From Gymnothorax reevesii (lineage: Eukaryota > Chordata > Actinopteri > Anguilliformes > Muraenidae), in NCBI GenBank assembly GCA_029721435.1, contig CM056573.1, positions 100,989,447 to 101,053,446 of the forward strand: a stretch of DNA of 64,000 bases, given 5' to 3'. Shown piece by piece: positions 34,037 through 46,220 of the stretch. A program made the translations under genes and the position numbers. The notes beneath the pieces are model-generated. The model did no database searches and was not told the origin of the DNA. It worked only from the letters and a program-made list of their open reading frames with translations. Positions within the stretch are counted from its first letter, which is position 1. Every line of letters begins with the position of its first letter.

Positions 34037-34728
34037 CCTGCGTTGCCGGCAGTCAGCGGCTGGCTGGAGAAAGGAGAGGAAAGACCGCCTGCCCGATAAC
34101 GTAGGGATTTTGAGTTGTCCGCGCTGATCTAGATCAGTGGTTGTCCGTTCACCAGTGAACGGGAATTACTGATTGGCTTAAGAGGTGTCAATCAAAATTG
34201 AATTGTCATCGAATGTAACGCAACGCATGGTTACGCCGTAAAATGCCACAACAAAGATGGCGAATGTAGAGAACGACGCCTTAATAAAGAAATCGCTTGA
34301 ATATCTTGACGACCGAAAGATTACTCTAAAGAACGAACAACTACAGGCGATCAATCATTTACTAGAAGGTAAAGATGTACTTGGAGTTTTGCCGACTGGC
34401 TTCGGTAAAAGCATGATTTTTACTGTAGGCCTACTTGGTTTGTCCAAAAATTTTGAATCAACGTCAACGCTAAAGGCAGAAAGCATTCTCGTAATTTCTC
34501 CTCTGAAAACCCCCATCTCTGTCCAGCTAATAGATTGACAATCTTTAGAATGCACTGCTGCAGTGCTGTACAGCGAAACGTACCAAGAAGTACGTAATGG
34601 TTTAAAAAAAGGGGTGGTCCGTCGCGGCTCGTTGCGCAAGGAAGTGGGCGGCTACTCTAAATCCCTGCGTTATCAGGCAGGCGGTCTTCTCCTTTCTCCA
34701 GCCAGCTGCTGACCGCCGGAAACGCAGG
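34037..34728 (+). mobile_element. Small element with RecQ-helicase start, long inverted ends, CTAT target duplication
   Basis: The ends CCTGCGTTGCCGGCAGTCAG...GGCTGGAGAAAGG and its inverse extend for about 75 bp. CTAT stands at 34033-34036 and 34729-34732. Removing the element leaves a continuous Helitron reading (ALLCIALPDSVKSV). The 4-bp duplication and helicase content are reminiscent of Academ-type transposons, but the assignment is open. Confidence 0.8.
34257..34538 (+). pseudogene. RecQ-like helicase N-terminus
   Basis: It reads MANVENDALIKKSLEYLDDR, LKNEQLQAINHLLEGKDVLG, VLPTGFGKSMIFTVGLLGLS (Walker A TGFGKS) and SILVISPLKTPISVQLID, ending in TGA. It has the Q-motif-like start, motif I and motif Ia region of RecQ-type helicases. 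The DEAH box, motifs IV-VI and everything after are gone. The remainder of the element is non-coding (35-40 codons of decayed frame, then the right end). Confidence 0.75.
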
Positions 34729-35300
34729 CTATGCATTGCCAGATAGCGTCAAATCAGTCATTAAGGCTAAACATAAGTTAAAAAAGGTATGTAAAAGAGC
34801 AGCAGAGTCTAGCGAGCAGACATTGCACAGACAGCAGCAGAACAAAGAGCATATGGCAAGCGTGAGAGCAGCTAAGAAAGCGGATGATGTGTCTATAGAA
34901 CAAGCTATTGTGTCATTTCATGCTGATATCAAGAATGGGCCTGGTTTTGTTTGTACATGTTGCCACCGTTTGATGTATAGCAAGAGTGTTGTTCCATGTA
35001 ACCCAGCTAAATAGTCCAAGTGTAGCAATGACTTGCTAAATTGTGTGTTTAATGCTGATTTGAGATATGTTTGCTCAGCGAAGCACCAGAGGTTGCTGAG
35101 GGAGTACAAGCATGTGTACTGCTCCGGTCAAAGCTATAGCGCTTCCAGCAGTGTACAGACCCACTTGCTAGTTGGGCCAGTAGTCTTCCGTATACTTTTC
35201 GTTATACAACGACAGGCGGATGTAAACGTAATACACATGCGCATTATCTACGTTCAGCACAATTGCCGCTCCGAGGGTTTTGCACTTCAGTGCTTTCATT

Positions 35301-35950
35301 TGATTTAGTTGATGTTCAGACAAGAAGATTTTGGTGACAATTTATTTGTTGACTCGGTCATGGTGATGAGCATGTTTTGTTTATATGTTAAACTCAGCAC
35401 TTTTATTGATAATTTATTTTGGTGCTACAGACACCATTTTGTTTTCATTTGAAATTTAGTTATTTATTTTGGTGCTATTTATGTTGCTACAAGAATGCTC
35501 TTTTATTTGAATTTTGTAAGTCATGCCACTGTGACGGTTGTTTTGCAATAAACTTTTCATAGGGCCGGTAAGCTAAAAATGAATGCCTATTGCCAACATT
35601 TGGAGAATTGATGCAACATTGTCAGGATTACAACATTAACACAAAACAATCCAAAACTTGGACTTCACAACAGTTATTTTCACCGTCACTCAGCTGTGCC
35701 TCGTACTCTACAATGCCCTTTAGCTGTCACTACATTCAGACTAGAGAACAGATTCTCATGGCTTATTGCTCAATGAGCCTCGCAAGCTAATTTACACAAA
35801 TCGGCGCTGTTTCACAAGCTACAGGAGCGCAGAATTATAAAGACATTTACATTTTACGTTGTCATTGATGTGTGGAAGAAAACGCTGTATAATTTGTGGT
35901 GCAATTTATAACAAGGCTTTCAAAAATTAACTAGTCGTCGGTTCTATCAG
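35301..35950. other. Unassigned; possible 3' part of the Helitron
   Basis: Twice it carries TTATTTTGGTGCTA and an AATAAACTTTTC near 35546. Nothing else was recognised. Confidence 0.35.
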
Positions 35951-35959
35951 TCTGAGGAA

Positions 35960-36411
35960 TTAGTCTGTTGGTAAATGGGAGAAGTAAACTGCAAGAGGTT
36001 TGACATCCAAGCTAGCTCTGGGGTTAGCGGCAGGGCTTGGCATTTCTATTCTACAGCCCGGGGCCGTGTAGGCCTGTGCTCTTGGAGTTTGCATGTTCTC
36101 CCCGTGTTCGCGTGGGTTTTCTCCGGGTACTCCGGTTTCCCCCACCCACAAAACATGCAATATAGGAACACTCCTGTATGGCTGTGTGTGAATGTTTGGT
36201 GGTGGTCGGAGGGGCCGTAGGCGCACACTGGCAGCCACGCTTCCGTCAGTCTGCCCCAGGGCAGCTGTGGCAACAAAAACATAGTTTACCACCATGAGAG
36301 CGTGAATGTGTGAGTGAATGAATAATGTATCCTTGTGAAGCGTCTTTGAGTGCCCATAAAGGAGAAAAGCGCTATATAAAATTGATGCATTATTATTATT
36401 ATTATTATTAT
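35960..36411 (+). repeat. LINE/SINE-type tail repeat with (ATT)n end
   Basis: The phrases TGGAGTTTGCATGTTCTCCC...GGGTTTTCTCCGGGTACTCC and AAGCGTCTTTGAGTGCCCAT...GAAAAGCGCTATATAAA, followed by ATTATTATT at 36391-36411, are the conserved 3' portion of a common fish non-LTR repeat. Confidence 0.75.
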
Positions 36412-36435
36412 AACTAGCTACAACATAACCGGATG

Positions 36436-36770
36436 AGACGACTCCTGTCCATAGACTGTGTAATTCAAGGTTCTGTCACTGAAAGTGGCCACGCCCTTAA
36501 TTATGCAGAAATTTAAGCCTTTATATAATGTAAATAGTAGAGTGACAAAAAAATTCACGCCCTCCACCGTTTTTACGAAGGGGAAAATTAGCCATAGAGA
36601 CCAAAACTGTATTTTGAACCAGGCTGAAAACATGTTTATTTTTGCTGTAAAATTGCGCTTTTTAACATGGGGGTCAATGGGGATTGACTCATTTCTGCAG
36701 TCAGCCTCAAGTGGCCATTAGAGGAACTGCAGTTTTAGGTCCGTATTTGCTACACTTTTCAGCCCCGCAG
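36436..36770. repeat. Dispersed fish DNA repeat (TCAATGGGGATTGACTC type)
   Basis: The phrases GGGGGTCAATGGGGATTGACTC, CAGCCTCAAGTGGCCATTAGAGG and AACTGCAGTTTTAGG are widespread in fish non-autonomous DNA elements. No coding content. Confidence 0.55.
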
Positions 36771-37284
36771 TTTGCCGCTTGATCTAACAGCAATAATAGC
36801 TTAACTAACTTACCGAGATTCAGAGTTACTGAAGATAAAAAGTTTAACTCGCACTCTATGTAGATCATAAACCCTATATATACGGCTTGTTGAAGTCGGT
36901 TGAGAAGTGTTAACTTTATATATTTCTAACTATATAAATAATAAATATTTATATTTAGAAAATCCACATCTCCCCCTTTACTTGCATTTGTTTACATGCA
37001 GATCCTGATATGGCTGACGCTCTGATTCAGAGCAACAGGCCAAAGCTACTAATGCGGTATCTACGTTTATGTCTATGGCTTGACCCTTCCATTCTCTCTC
37101 CGGAGAGGCATGTCTTTGCGTAGCGTAGGGCAGCCAGCTGCCTGCTGAGTTGACTAGAGGCAGCAAATAAGTGATTTTTTTTCATTGTATTATTTATTTA
37201 TTTATATATTTTTTGTGCTCCCGCCAGTGCCCCCAGTCAAGATGCCACCCTGGACGACTGCCCATGTTGCCCATATCTAAATCT
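36771..37284. other. Unassigned sequence
   Basis: No gene or clear repeat apart from short A/T-rich runs (TATTTATTTATTTATA near 37191). Confidence 0.4.
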
Positions 37285-37663
37285 GCCAGTGACCTCATCC
37301 TATCCTTGCTTGTGAATGACTGAGCCTTTCGGGATGCTCTTTTTATACTGAGTCATGACACCCACCTGTTTCCAATGAACCTGTTCACCTGTGGAATGTT
37401 CCATACAAGTGTTTTTTGAGCATTCCTCAACTCTCCCAGTCTTTTGTTGCCTCCGTCCCAGCTTTTTTGGAACGTGTTGCAGGCATCATATTCAAAATGA
37501 GTGAATATTTCCAAAAAAAACCAATAAAGTTCATCTGTTTGAACATTAAATATCTTGTCTTTGTCGTGTACTCAGTTGAATATAAGTTAAAGGATTTGCA
37601 AATCATTGTATTGTTTTTATTCACATTTTATACAAAGTCCCAACTTCACTGGAATTGGGGTTT
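37285..37663 (-). mobile_element. Tc1-like family K, terminal fragment 1
   Basis: TTGCTTGTGAATGACTGAGCC, TTCCTCAACTCTCCCAGTC, TTCAAAATGAGTGAATATTT and the end GTCCCAACTTCACTGGAATTGGGGTTTGTA (read in two parts) match the right-hand third of copy 1. The body is missing. Confidence 0.8.
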
Positions 37664-38184
37664 GTATGCATTTTCTTTGAATTGGAAAATGTATACAAGA
37701 CTGAGAGAAAGAATAATTTAAAAAATATTTTGAAATTGAAAAAAATTCTAAAGTGGTTGCATTTGGATAGAATGTCTGCCTGTAGCAACATATGAGTGAA
37801 ATTAAATGAGTTTGGTGCCTGAGAAATCTCAAATGGCACACAAAGTACCTGAACTGTCAATATGGAGAGGGCACCTAGACAATCCTCTCTAATTTTGCTC
37901 TGATTTACTTGACTAGAATAAACTTTGGCACAGATAATGATGAGATTCTGTGCTGTAATTTTTTTAGAGGTATCAGACTGCAACTAAATAATTTCAAAAG
38001 AGATGAAAGTAAATATTTGTTTGGCAGAAATAAGATCTTTCAATTATGCTGTGTTCCATCTTCATTTACCTCGACTTGGTGACATATATACTGATTTTTA
38101 CAGGACAACAGAAATCCCAGAGATGTTACCTTAATTATGATACTAAGATTATAGACCAAGTAGTTGCAGATATTTACTCCTTTC

Positions 38185-38317
38185 ATCTTGCACATTAAAT
38201 ATCTTGTCTTTGTAGTGTACTCAATTGAATATAGATTGGAAAGTATTTGCAAACCATTATATTCTGTTTTTATTCATGTTTTAAACAATGTCCCAACTTC
38301 ACTGGAATTGGGATTTG
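38185..38317 (-). mobile_element. Tc1-like family K, terminal fragment 2
   Basis: It carries only the last ~130 bp: TTAAATATCTTGTCTTTGTA, GAATATAGATTGG, ATTCTGTTTTTATTCATG and the GTCCCAACTTCACTGG end. Confidence 0.8.
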
Positions 38318-39453
38318 TCAATATAGTGATTTAAAAAAGCTTTTGATTGGATTAAAATAATGTACAATAGGAAAACTGTCATCATTGGCCCTGACAAAGG
38401 CTATTGCTTTAAAAATGCAGTTGGTGCCAAGGCGTTGCTCTATGGCTGTCCATTGCTCCACATTCACTTTGATCGGTCAAATGCAGAAACAAATTACCCC
38501 ACAGGGTCCAGTAAAGTATATCTCACGTTACAAATGTATCGTGGTTTTTGCCCCACATGATACTGTGCTAGTTAGTAACACACCAAACAATTCCTGCAAA
38601 AGTTTGTTCAGTTAAAGAGGAAGTTAGTTTCAAGTGAACTGCCTACTGCATTCATGTATGAGGCTGGAAATGTGACACAAGGATTTTCCTGGGTGAAATT
38701 GGCCCATCTTGAATTGAAAAGAGTTTAACCTTCTTAGCTGAAAGTACTCAGACAATAAGACCGGGAGAGCTGACATTTAGGCAACAATGAACGCTAAAGG
38801 AGCCAGCTGCTGGAGATGGAGGCCATTTCAGTTACAAGGGCCAGGCAAGGAGAGATATGGTCTCTATTATGATTGCTGCAGTGAGCTTATAGACTTATTT
38901 CCAAGCTCCTACACTTTTCAGAGACCAGAGGTCCAGTTGTGGAGGAGAAATAAACCCTCAGCATTTGGAAGATTTCTCATTATGTGAAGCCCCACTGTGC
39001 TTTTATACCAAGCAGCAATCACAATATGTCGGGTACAGGTAGACAAATACTTCCTCCCTTTAGCTTATGGGGTGAATCAGAGCCCTTGCCTGCTATATCA
39101 ATTCATGAATACCTTTGTCCAAAGACATACAAAGAGGGGAAAATTAATGGAACTTCCTGCTTGAACTCTACAACCCTTCTTTCAATGTTCACAGAGCAGA
39201 GCCAGTACTTTTATGGTCTGCCTCATATTCCCCCGGGGTTGCGAGGGGATGCTCAGTTTTAACAACCAGTGCAAATCGAATACCTCTCGTGATGAGAAGC
39301 GCAATACATGTTTGACGTGGCGCATCGAAGGTACATGAAGTTCATTTCCATATCAAGGACGGTATCTTTGGATGAGGGAGGTCAAGCACTATTCAGTCTC
39401 TTTCAAAGAGACTTGCGGGGTGCCCTCTACCTGTACTCAATACGCATAAATAC
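38318..39453. other. Unassigned sequence
   Basis: Several short open frames exist but none resembles a known protein. A short palindrome AGTCTCTTTCAAAGAGACT is at 39394-39412. Confidence 0.45.
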
Positions 39454-39532
39454 AATTGAAGCACCTATTACTAAAATCCCATAAGTCACACTTGACTTGA
39501 CTTGTGGGGTTTTAGTAATCAGTGCTTCAATT
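39454..39532. repeat. 79-bp hairpin
   Basis: AATTGAAGCACCTATTACTAAAATCCCATAAG is inverted as GTGGGGTTTTAGTAATCAGTGCTTCAATT (listed in parts), leaving a short centre. Confidence 0.75.
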
Positions 39533-39853
39533 AGGGCTCTTACTGAAACAACAGGGTGCCCTCACGACAAGTCTGATATTGCAGGTCAGATTCAACTCCT
39601 TTCTTCTCACAGATTTCACAGTCCAGCTGACACAGACTGCACAGGCTCCATGTACCATGTTCTTGTTCCCCCCATTTAGAGGTCTATTCAAACAATAAAA
39701 AAAGAATGAATCTGATGTTCTTGCTTCAGGCAATTATCCTTGTTAGGTATGATCCTTCATTTGATTTTCAGGTCATGCGGCCAGCTCACGGCAGTTCCCG
39801 TGTCACACTTAATCCCCATTACTGTGAATGCAGGCTCAAGGACTACAACTATA

Positions 39854-41447
39854 CAGTGCCCTCCATAATTATTGGCATCCCTCGTTAAGATCTGTTAAAA
39901 CCCTAAAAATAATGTTAATTTTTTTATTGCAGAAGCATTCTCTCACACTGAAAATTGTAGAAAAATGTAACCTTCAACTCAAGTAAATTTTAAGAGGAAA
40001 AAAATCCCACAATGAAAATTAATTATTTTTCATAAAATCACCTGTTCCACAATTATTGGCACCCCTAACAATTCCTAGGAAATAAATGTAATTGAAGTAT
40101 TTCTGTCATTTTTACAGTAGTTTACAAAGTTGATCGGAGTATCTGGGAACATTTAATTAGTAATTCATCACTTCCCGTTTCCCTGGGGTATAAATATGAT
40201 GTGACACACCGGCCATTTCTCTTATCCACTCTTCAACATGGGAAAGACAAAGAAACACACAATTCAAGTAAAGTAGATGTGTGTCGACCTTTACAAGTCA
40301 GGCAATGACTACAAGAAAATAGCCACTCGCCTGCACCTGCCCATAACTACTGTCAGAGGAATCATTAAGAAGTTTAAAACAACTGGAACAGTGGTAAACA
40401 AGCCTGGACGAGGACACAAGGTTATTTTGCTACCACACACAGGGAGGAAGATGGTAAGAGAAATAAAATGTTCTCCAAAGCTCATGTTAAAGAATTGCAA
40501 CAAATGGTGGCATCTTGGGGTCACAAAGTCTCCAAAATAACGATCAAACAAACTGTTTAGGAGGCATGCACGGAAAAAAACCATTTCTCACTCTCAATTA
40601 TTAACGCAAACGTCCGGAGTTTGCTAAGCGGTACTGAGACTTCAACTGGGACCGCGTGCTTTGGTCAGATGAGACCAAGATACAGCTTTTTGGCAACAAA
40701 CACTCTAAGTGGGTCTGGCAGAACACAAAAGATGAGTATGCAGAAAAGCACCTCATGCCCACTGTGAAGTATGGGGGAGGATCGGTGATTCTGTGGGCCT
40801 GTTTCTCTTCCAGAGGCCCTGGGAACCTAGTTAGGGTGCATGGCATCATGAATGCTTTGAAAAACCAGGACATTTTAGATCAAAATCTGGTGGCCTCTAC
40901 CCGAAAGCTGAAGATCGGTCGTCACTGGATCTTTCAGCAAGATAATGACCCGATGTGGCCAAATCTACACAGAAATGGTTTACCAGACACAGAATCAAGC
41001 TCCTCCCATGGCCATCTCATTCCCCAGACCTCAACCCCATTGAATATCTGTGGAGTGAGCTGAAGAGGAGAGTGCAGAGGAGAGGACCCAGGTCGCTGGA
41101 AGATTTAGAGAGATGTGTAGAGAGGAATGGTCGAAGATCCCTCTTTCTGTATTCTCCCATCTTGTGAAACATTATAGGAGAAGATTAGGGGATGTTTTGT
41201 TGGCAAACAGGGGTTGTACAAAGTATTAACATCAGGGGTGCTAATAATTGTGGCACACATAATTTGATGTTAAAGAATTATTTCTTAATGTGGGATTTTT
41301 TTCCCACTGAATAAATGCACTTGAATTCAAGGTTGGATTTTCCTTTTTTTTCCATTGTGGTCCTATATTTAGGAAAAAAAAACTGAATTTATTATAAGCT
41401 AAAGTACACATCTTAACCAGGGGTGGCAATAATTATGGAGGGCACTG
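39854..41447 (+). mobile_element. Tc1-like transposon, full length, dead
   Basis: CAGTGCCCTCCATAATTATTGGCACCCC-type inverted ends stand between TA dinucleotides (39852-39853 and 41448-41449). At 1594 bp it has the usual Tc1 length. It carries one transposase remnant (40238-41168). Confidence 0.93.
40238..41168 (+). pseudogene. Tc1 transposase remnant
   Basis: The start MGKTKKHTIQVK is followed at once by TAG, then the frame continues CVDLYKSGNDYKKIATRLHL, TTVRGIIKKFKTTGTVVNKP and GRGHK (paired helix-turn-helix with GRPR-like hook). The catalytic core has LWSDETKIQLFGNKHSKWVW (first Asp), IFQQDNDPMW (second Asp; the usual His after NDPK is Trp) and SPDLNPIEYLWSELKRRVQR (Glu). At least two frameshifts separate these parts, so no active protein is possible. 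Confidence 0.9.
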
Positions 41448-41449
41448 TA

Positions 41450-42914
41450 GATGCATAGAGATAGCTCCACCAAAGAAATAGTTGTCATAAATCCAGTATT
41501 TTCTTTGTGACTTCTTGTGTTGCTGTTTAGAGGCTTAAAGTAGCTCGTATCTCTTCAGCTGCACAATCCTGACAGGAGGGAATGGAAAACTTGCAGATTT
41601 TTTGACACTTTCCATTAGCGCCAGGAACATGTTTTCTCAAGTGCATCAAGTGTGATGAGATCAGTGTACCCTTTCCAGGTACCTCAAGACTAACTTTGAG
41701 ATGTAATGAATCCATAAAGGGATGAGTATTACTCTTAAATAGAGCAAAAGCACAGTCCGTTTACATTTTGACATAAAATCCATTTTTGCTGCAGGGTATT
41801 TTGTAATGAATAAGAACACAGTCTGGCTCAAAATGATGCCTACATCCCTACTCAGACCAATTCCGTAATCATTGTTCAACATTGTCCCCTGCTTTTCTCT
41901 ATATTAACTGACTCGGGGACATCAACCGCGCATGCGTATGACCAGGGTGCAATCTATGGGGGAGTGGGGGGAAGCGCCGCCCCCAGTACTGAAATCACGT
42001 GATTTGACCCTCCCTGTGGTAAAGGAAACATCAATGAAAAAATCATATTTATTTTTGCAGTCATGGGCATTTCAGTTGTTCTGTCCCCACAAATCATAAA
42101 CTAACTGTCACGCCCAAATACTGAGGTCCAAAACACATTTGGCAAAATAGCAATCCTAGTTGGGCCTCAAAGTCTGATTCCTGCTGCTTTGACAGAAGCA
42201 CTTCAGGATTGAAGAATATATAGAGGATCTTACATGAATGGACATGCCATATGAAAATTTACTCAACAAGTTGCATAACTTTCTAATTGCACGACCAAGA
42301 GTATAAGATTCTGTTTATCATATAACTGGATTGCGTAATTTAATAGAAAACAAATGTAGTTTCGGTTAGTGCGCATTGATTGTTAGCACTGAGCTAACTC
42401 CATCCCTCTGCTAACAAAGTCAGTCACTGAGTCAGACATTTGCAGCTGAACTTGCCACGGTTTGAAAATTCAGTTAACTGATTAGCAAGCCACCATAAGC
42501 TCACTAGCGAACAAATTAATGTTACATAATGGTTATGAAAATGTACAGCGTACACACTACCTAAGTAACTTGAACGTAATTATGCAAGTGGCACCTAACA
42601 AGCTCGTAACAGTGCTGAGCCATACAAATTGAACCATTATTACACTTGGTATTCAGTTTGGCTAAATATCACCAGCGTGACGCATCGTATCATATTTTTT
42701 TCCGCACGCTCTCAGCCAATAAGATTTTGCAAAAGTGATATTACCCTTGGGTGATATCAAAAATATGTCATTGGCTTGGCTATGGGAAAAGTGCTGCATT
42801 TATGTAACAAAATATTATGTTGAACATTATAGATTTGAATTTGGAAAAAACAGAAATGCATCTGGAAACCGAGAAATAATACATTGTTATCTCCTTTGTA
42901 CAAACCCATCACTA
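41450..42914. other. Unassigned sequence
   Basis: A GTGATATTACCC/GGGTGATATC palindrome lies near 42735. A CAGGGTGCAATCTATGGGGG block near 41942 may be a hAT-like end without a partner. No gene was recognised. Confidence 0.4.
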
Positions 42915-43465
42915 CTCTCTGATTAAAAAAGGTCTGTGACAAATAATAAGATCCCAGTATCCTTCGTCATATTTTTTGCTTCATTATGTGCCAAATGCTT
43001 ACCATTGGTGACAGGTCTGGACTGCAGGAAGCTAGTTCAGCATGCAGACCATTTCTTTAGTGTGGAGCTGTGTTGTTGTAATACGTACAGAAAATGTTTT
43101 GGCATTGTCTTGCTGAAATAAACAAGTTCTTCCCTGAAAAAGGCATTGTCTAGATGGCACCATGTGTTGTACAAAAGCTATAGATATATCATTCAGCATT
43201 AATGTTGTCATCATAGATGTGAAAGTTACTCATACAAGGTGCACTAATGCACCCCCTTACCGTAAAGGATGCTGGTTTTTGAACTGAGAGCTAATAATAA
43301 GCAGGATGGTCCTTCTCCTCCTCAGCCTCCAGCATGCAGCCTCCATTATTTCAAAAACAAATTTCACATTTTGAATGGTCAGGCCATGGGACAATTTTCC
43401 ACTTTGTCCATCTTAATTGAGCTCAGGCCCAGAGAAGGCAGTGGCGTTTCTAGCTCTTGTTTATA

Positions 43466-44338
43466 CATTAATCAGCCACAAGATTGAAACCACTCACAGA
43501 CTCAGCAACTAATGTTGATTATCTCATAGCAAAGCCACATATTGAGATCTGCATATAGATCTTAGATCGTAAGCAAACAGTTGTTTCTCATATTCGACGT
43601 GTTGGATGAGGGAGAAATGGAAACTGAAGAACATTTACAAGCGCCAAATCATTACGACCAAACAAGTGGGAAAGGGGTTCTCTGAAGTGGCAAGACTTAT
43701 GGGGTGCTTACTGTCAGCAGATGTGAGTAACTGCTGACCGTGGTCCGAGGAGGGACAAAGAATGAATCTGCAACAGGGTTTTGGGTGCTCGAGGCTCATT
43801 GAAGCACAAGGGCTATGGAGGCTGTCCCGTCTTTTGCAAACCGACTGAGGGGCAACTGGCGCAAGTCATTGATAATTTCAATAACATTTGCAAATGAAAT
43901 GTGTCACAACACACAGTACCTCATACCCAGCTCTGTATTGCACTTTTTAAGCATGCAAACCAGTCAAAGTGCCCACTCTAACCTTCACCTCTCACTCCAC
44001 ATCTGATGGCACCCCAAATGGGCTCCTGAGCTTCAGAACTGGAGATTGGAGCAGTTGAAGTAGGTTGCCTGGTCTTTTTTTTTTTTTTTTTTTTAAAACA
44101 TCATGATCTTAGGCTGGGTACGTGTTTTGTGCACCATTTACCTGGGAAGAGATGGCATCAAGATGCACTGAGAAGAAGACAAGCTAGTGGAGGGAGTGTG
44201 ATACTCTGGGAGATGTTCTGCTGGGAAACCCTGAGTTTGGGAATTCAAGTGAAGTCAGTTAGATGGAGCCGTTTCGGCGGCACAAGGGGGACCTTCACTA
44301 TATTCAGCATGTGATTGTGATACTGTGGCTGATCTGTG
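43466..44338 (+). mobile_element. Second Tc1-like element inside family K copy 3
   Basis: The left end CATTAATCAGCCACAAGATTGAAACC matches the inverse of the right end (CACAGATCAGCCACAGTATCACAATC), with TA on both sides (43464-43465 and 44339-44340). The interior keeps phrases of a widespread fish Tc1 transposase gene: TGGTCCGAGGAGGGACAAAG, GGCTCATTGAAGCAC, TTTACCTGGGAAGAGATGGC and AGGGAGTGTGATACTCTGG. It is shortened, with a poly-T run at 44076-44095, and dead. Confidence 0.85.
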
Positions 44339-44589
44339 TATGTGGATTTATCTTTACATAGTAGAGTTTTAACTTGCATTTGTGGATGTAGCGATTAGCT
44401 GTGTTCACTGAAAATGGATTTCAGGAGTGTTCCTGATCCCATGCAAGTGATTTCTAGTATAAAGTCCGGTCTGTTTTTAATGCAGTGCCACCTGAGGGTT
44501 TTAAGATCACAAGCAATCAGTACTCGTTTTTGGCCAAGTCCCTGGCATACAGAGATTTCTAAGGATTTTCTGAAGCGTTCAATGATAAC

Positions 44590-46059
44590 TAGCCCTGGGT
44601 TACTTAAAACTTAAAACTTTCATGAATAAAAAGAAACGCTCATATTTCAGTGGTGGTCCTCATGAAAAGAAGGCAGTTGCCAGAGAGGTGTGAAATGAAA
44701 TAAGGAAGGCTAAAATTAAGTACAAAGAAAAGATAGACAGGGAATATACTAGTGGGGATTCTCAGACAAGCTTGGCATGTGATCAAAACTATGGACTCCA
44801 TTACTAAGGTAGAAATGAGAACAAACCATCTGTCAGAGTTAACAGGGTGGAGGATTCGGACTTGCCCAACAATTTTAACTCTTTCTTTTCTCGTTTTGAA
44901 AGGACCGAGTTTTCTGATGATGTTTCCATGCTTAAAGGCTCCATTGTGTTGCAAAATGAGATTGTGATATCACAGAAATGGGTGACGGCTCCTCTTAGAA
45001 AGGTGAACGTGAGGAAGGCCCCTGGCGCTGATGCCATCTGTGGGCACACGCTGCGCCACTGTTCAGATCAGCTGGGCGAGGTCTTCGCTAACCTTTTTCA
45101 GAGGTACGCAAACTCAGGCCAGATACCTACAATCTGTAAAAATATCCACAATAATACCTATGCCTAAAGTGAAGAACTCTAGGGAACCGAAGGAGTTTAG
45201 ACCTGTAGCACTCACATCCTTGGTTATGAAAATCTTTGAGATCTTAAAAACATGACCCTGCCCTTGATTGATGGCAAGCTAGATGCCCTAGAGTTTTCCT
45301 ATGAAGCTGAAAAAGGAGTACAGGATGCAAAACTCTTTATTTTAGACAGTGTTTAAACACCTTGAGAAACCCAAATCCCACACTAGACTCTTTAGTTGCT
45401 GTTTTCTCATCAGCGGTCAACAAAATGCAGCCCCTCGTTTTGATTGAACAACTTGCCTCCAATTTTAAGTTACCTGATCAGCTTTTAAGGTTGTTTTTAG
45501 ATTTCCAAACTGACAGAACGCAACAAGTGTTAGTAAATGGAAACATGTCCTGCAATATGGTCTCAAACACAGGCTCACCTCAGGGCTGTGTCCTGTCCCC
45601 CCTTCTGTTCGTTATGTATACAGATAGCTGCAGGAGTCCCCAGGCGGGCAGACAAAAATTGCTTAAATGGGATAGTAAAGATCTGCTCATAAGAGTGAGG
45701 CAGAGGGACTTGGGCTCTCTTTGGGAGAAACAGGTGGTCCAGAAGGCAGAAAGAATCATGAGCAAATCTGACCACATTCTAACTAAGAAATTCACTTTAA
45801 TGCCATCGGGTCAGCAGTATGTAGCGCCCCACAGGAGAAGAAACCGCTATGCCAAGTCCTTCACTCCCTCCGCCATCAGTTTACTCAATACAACACTTAA
45901 CAACAGCCACTAGTTGTCCTAGAATTGTGACCATATACTACTACATTGTTGATTGTAGTTGTATCTCTGCTGCTGTACCCCCTGTCATGTAGGACAGATG
46001 GTTTTAAATTAAAACTTATTCTTTCTCATTTTATCATTATTATAATTATTATTTTTATG

Positions 46060-46093
<34 letters not shown>

Positions 46094-46220
46094 GTTGTGA
46101 ATACAAGAATGTTTTTGACATGAATGTTTGTTGTGTTTTTTTTTTTTTTTTGTGCATGGAGTATGAGCTATAAATGAATTGCACTCTGGGATAAATCAAG
46201 CTGTCTGAATCTGATAAAGC
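44590..46220 (+). pseudogene. L2-type LINE with reverse transcriptase deletion
   Basis: It reads EDSDLPNNFNSFFSRFERTE, VNVRKAPGADAICGHTLRHC, SDQLGEVFANLFQRYANSGQ and PKEFRPVALTSLVMKIFE. After a frameshift come LIEQLASNFKLPDQLLRLFL and SNTGSPQGCVLSPLLFVMYT (QG block). The frame then jumps at about 45630 to the C-terminal tail LMPSGQQYVAPHRRRNRYAK and PSAISLLNTTL. The FADD-type catalytic pair is therefore lost. A 3' region with (AAT)n and poly-T follows. Confidence 0.88.
46052..46155. repeat. AAT repeat and poly-T tract
   Basis: AATAATAATAAT at 46060-46093 and a run of T at 46135-46152, in the LINE 3' region. Confidence 0.85.

Larger units (their letters stand above)
33883..35160 (+). pseudogene. 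Helitron-like protein N-terminus, split
   Basis: The ATG at 33883 starts MPPSKVCPQSNAVVPIRLKV with CKSCQHVFQAKRQ. After the insertion come LPDSVKSVIKAKHKLKKVCK, RAAESSEQTLHRQQQNKEHM, IVSFHADIKNGPGFVCTCCH, RLMYSKSVVPCNPAK, a TAG stop (near 35012), and CSNDLLNCVFNADLRYVCS. The CTCCH and following cysteines are the usual N-terminal zinc-binding region of Helitron proteins annotated in fish as PIF1-like helicases. The zinc cysteine in CPQC reads Ser here. The rest of the protein is lost. Confidence 0.75.
33650..35300 (+). mobile_element. Helitron fragment with RecQ-type element inserted
   Basis: It encodes parts of the N-terminus of a fish Helitron Rep/helicase protein on both sides of an insertion at 34037-34728. 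A 3' non-coding part with AATAAA near 35546 may belong to it. The ends are not defined and the helicase domain is absent. Confidence 0.72.
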
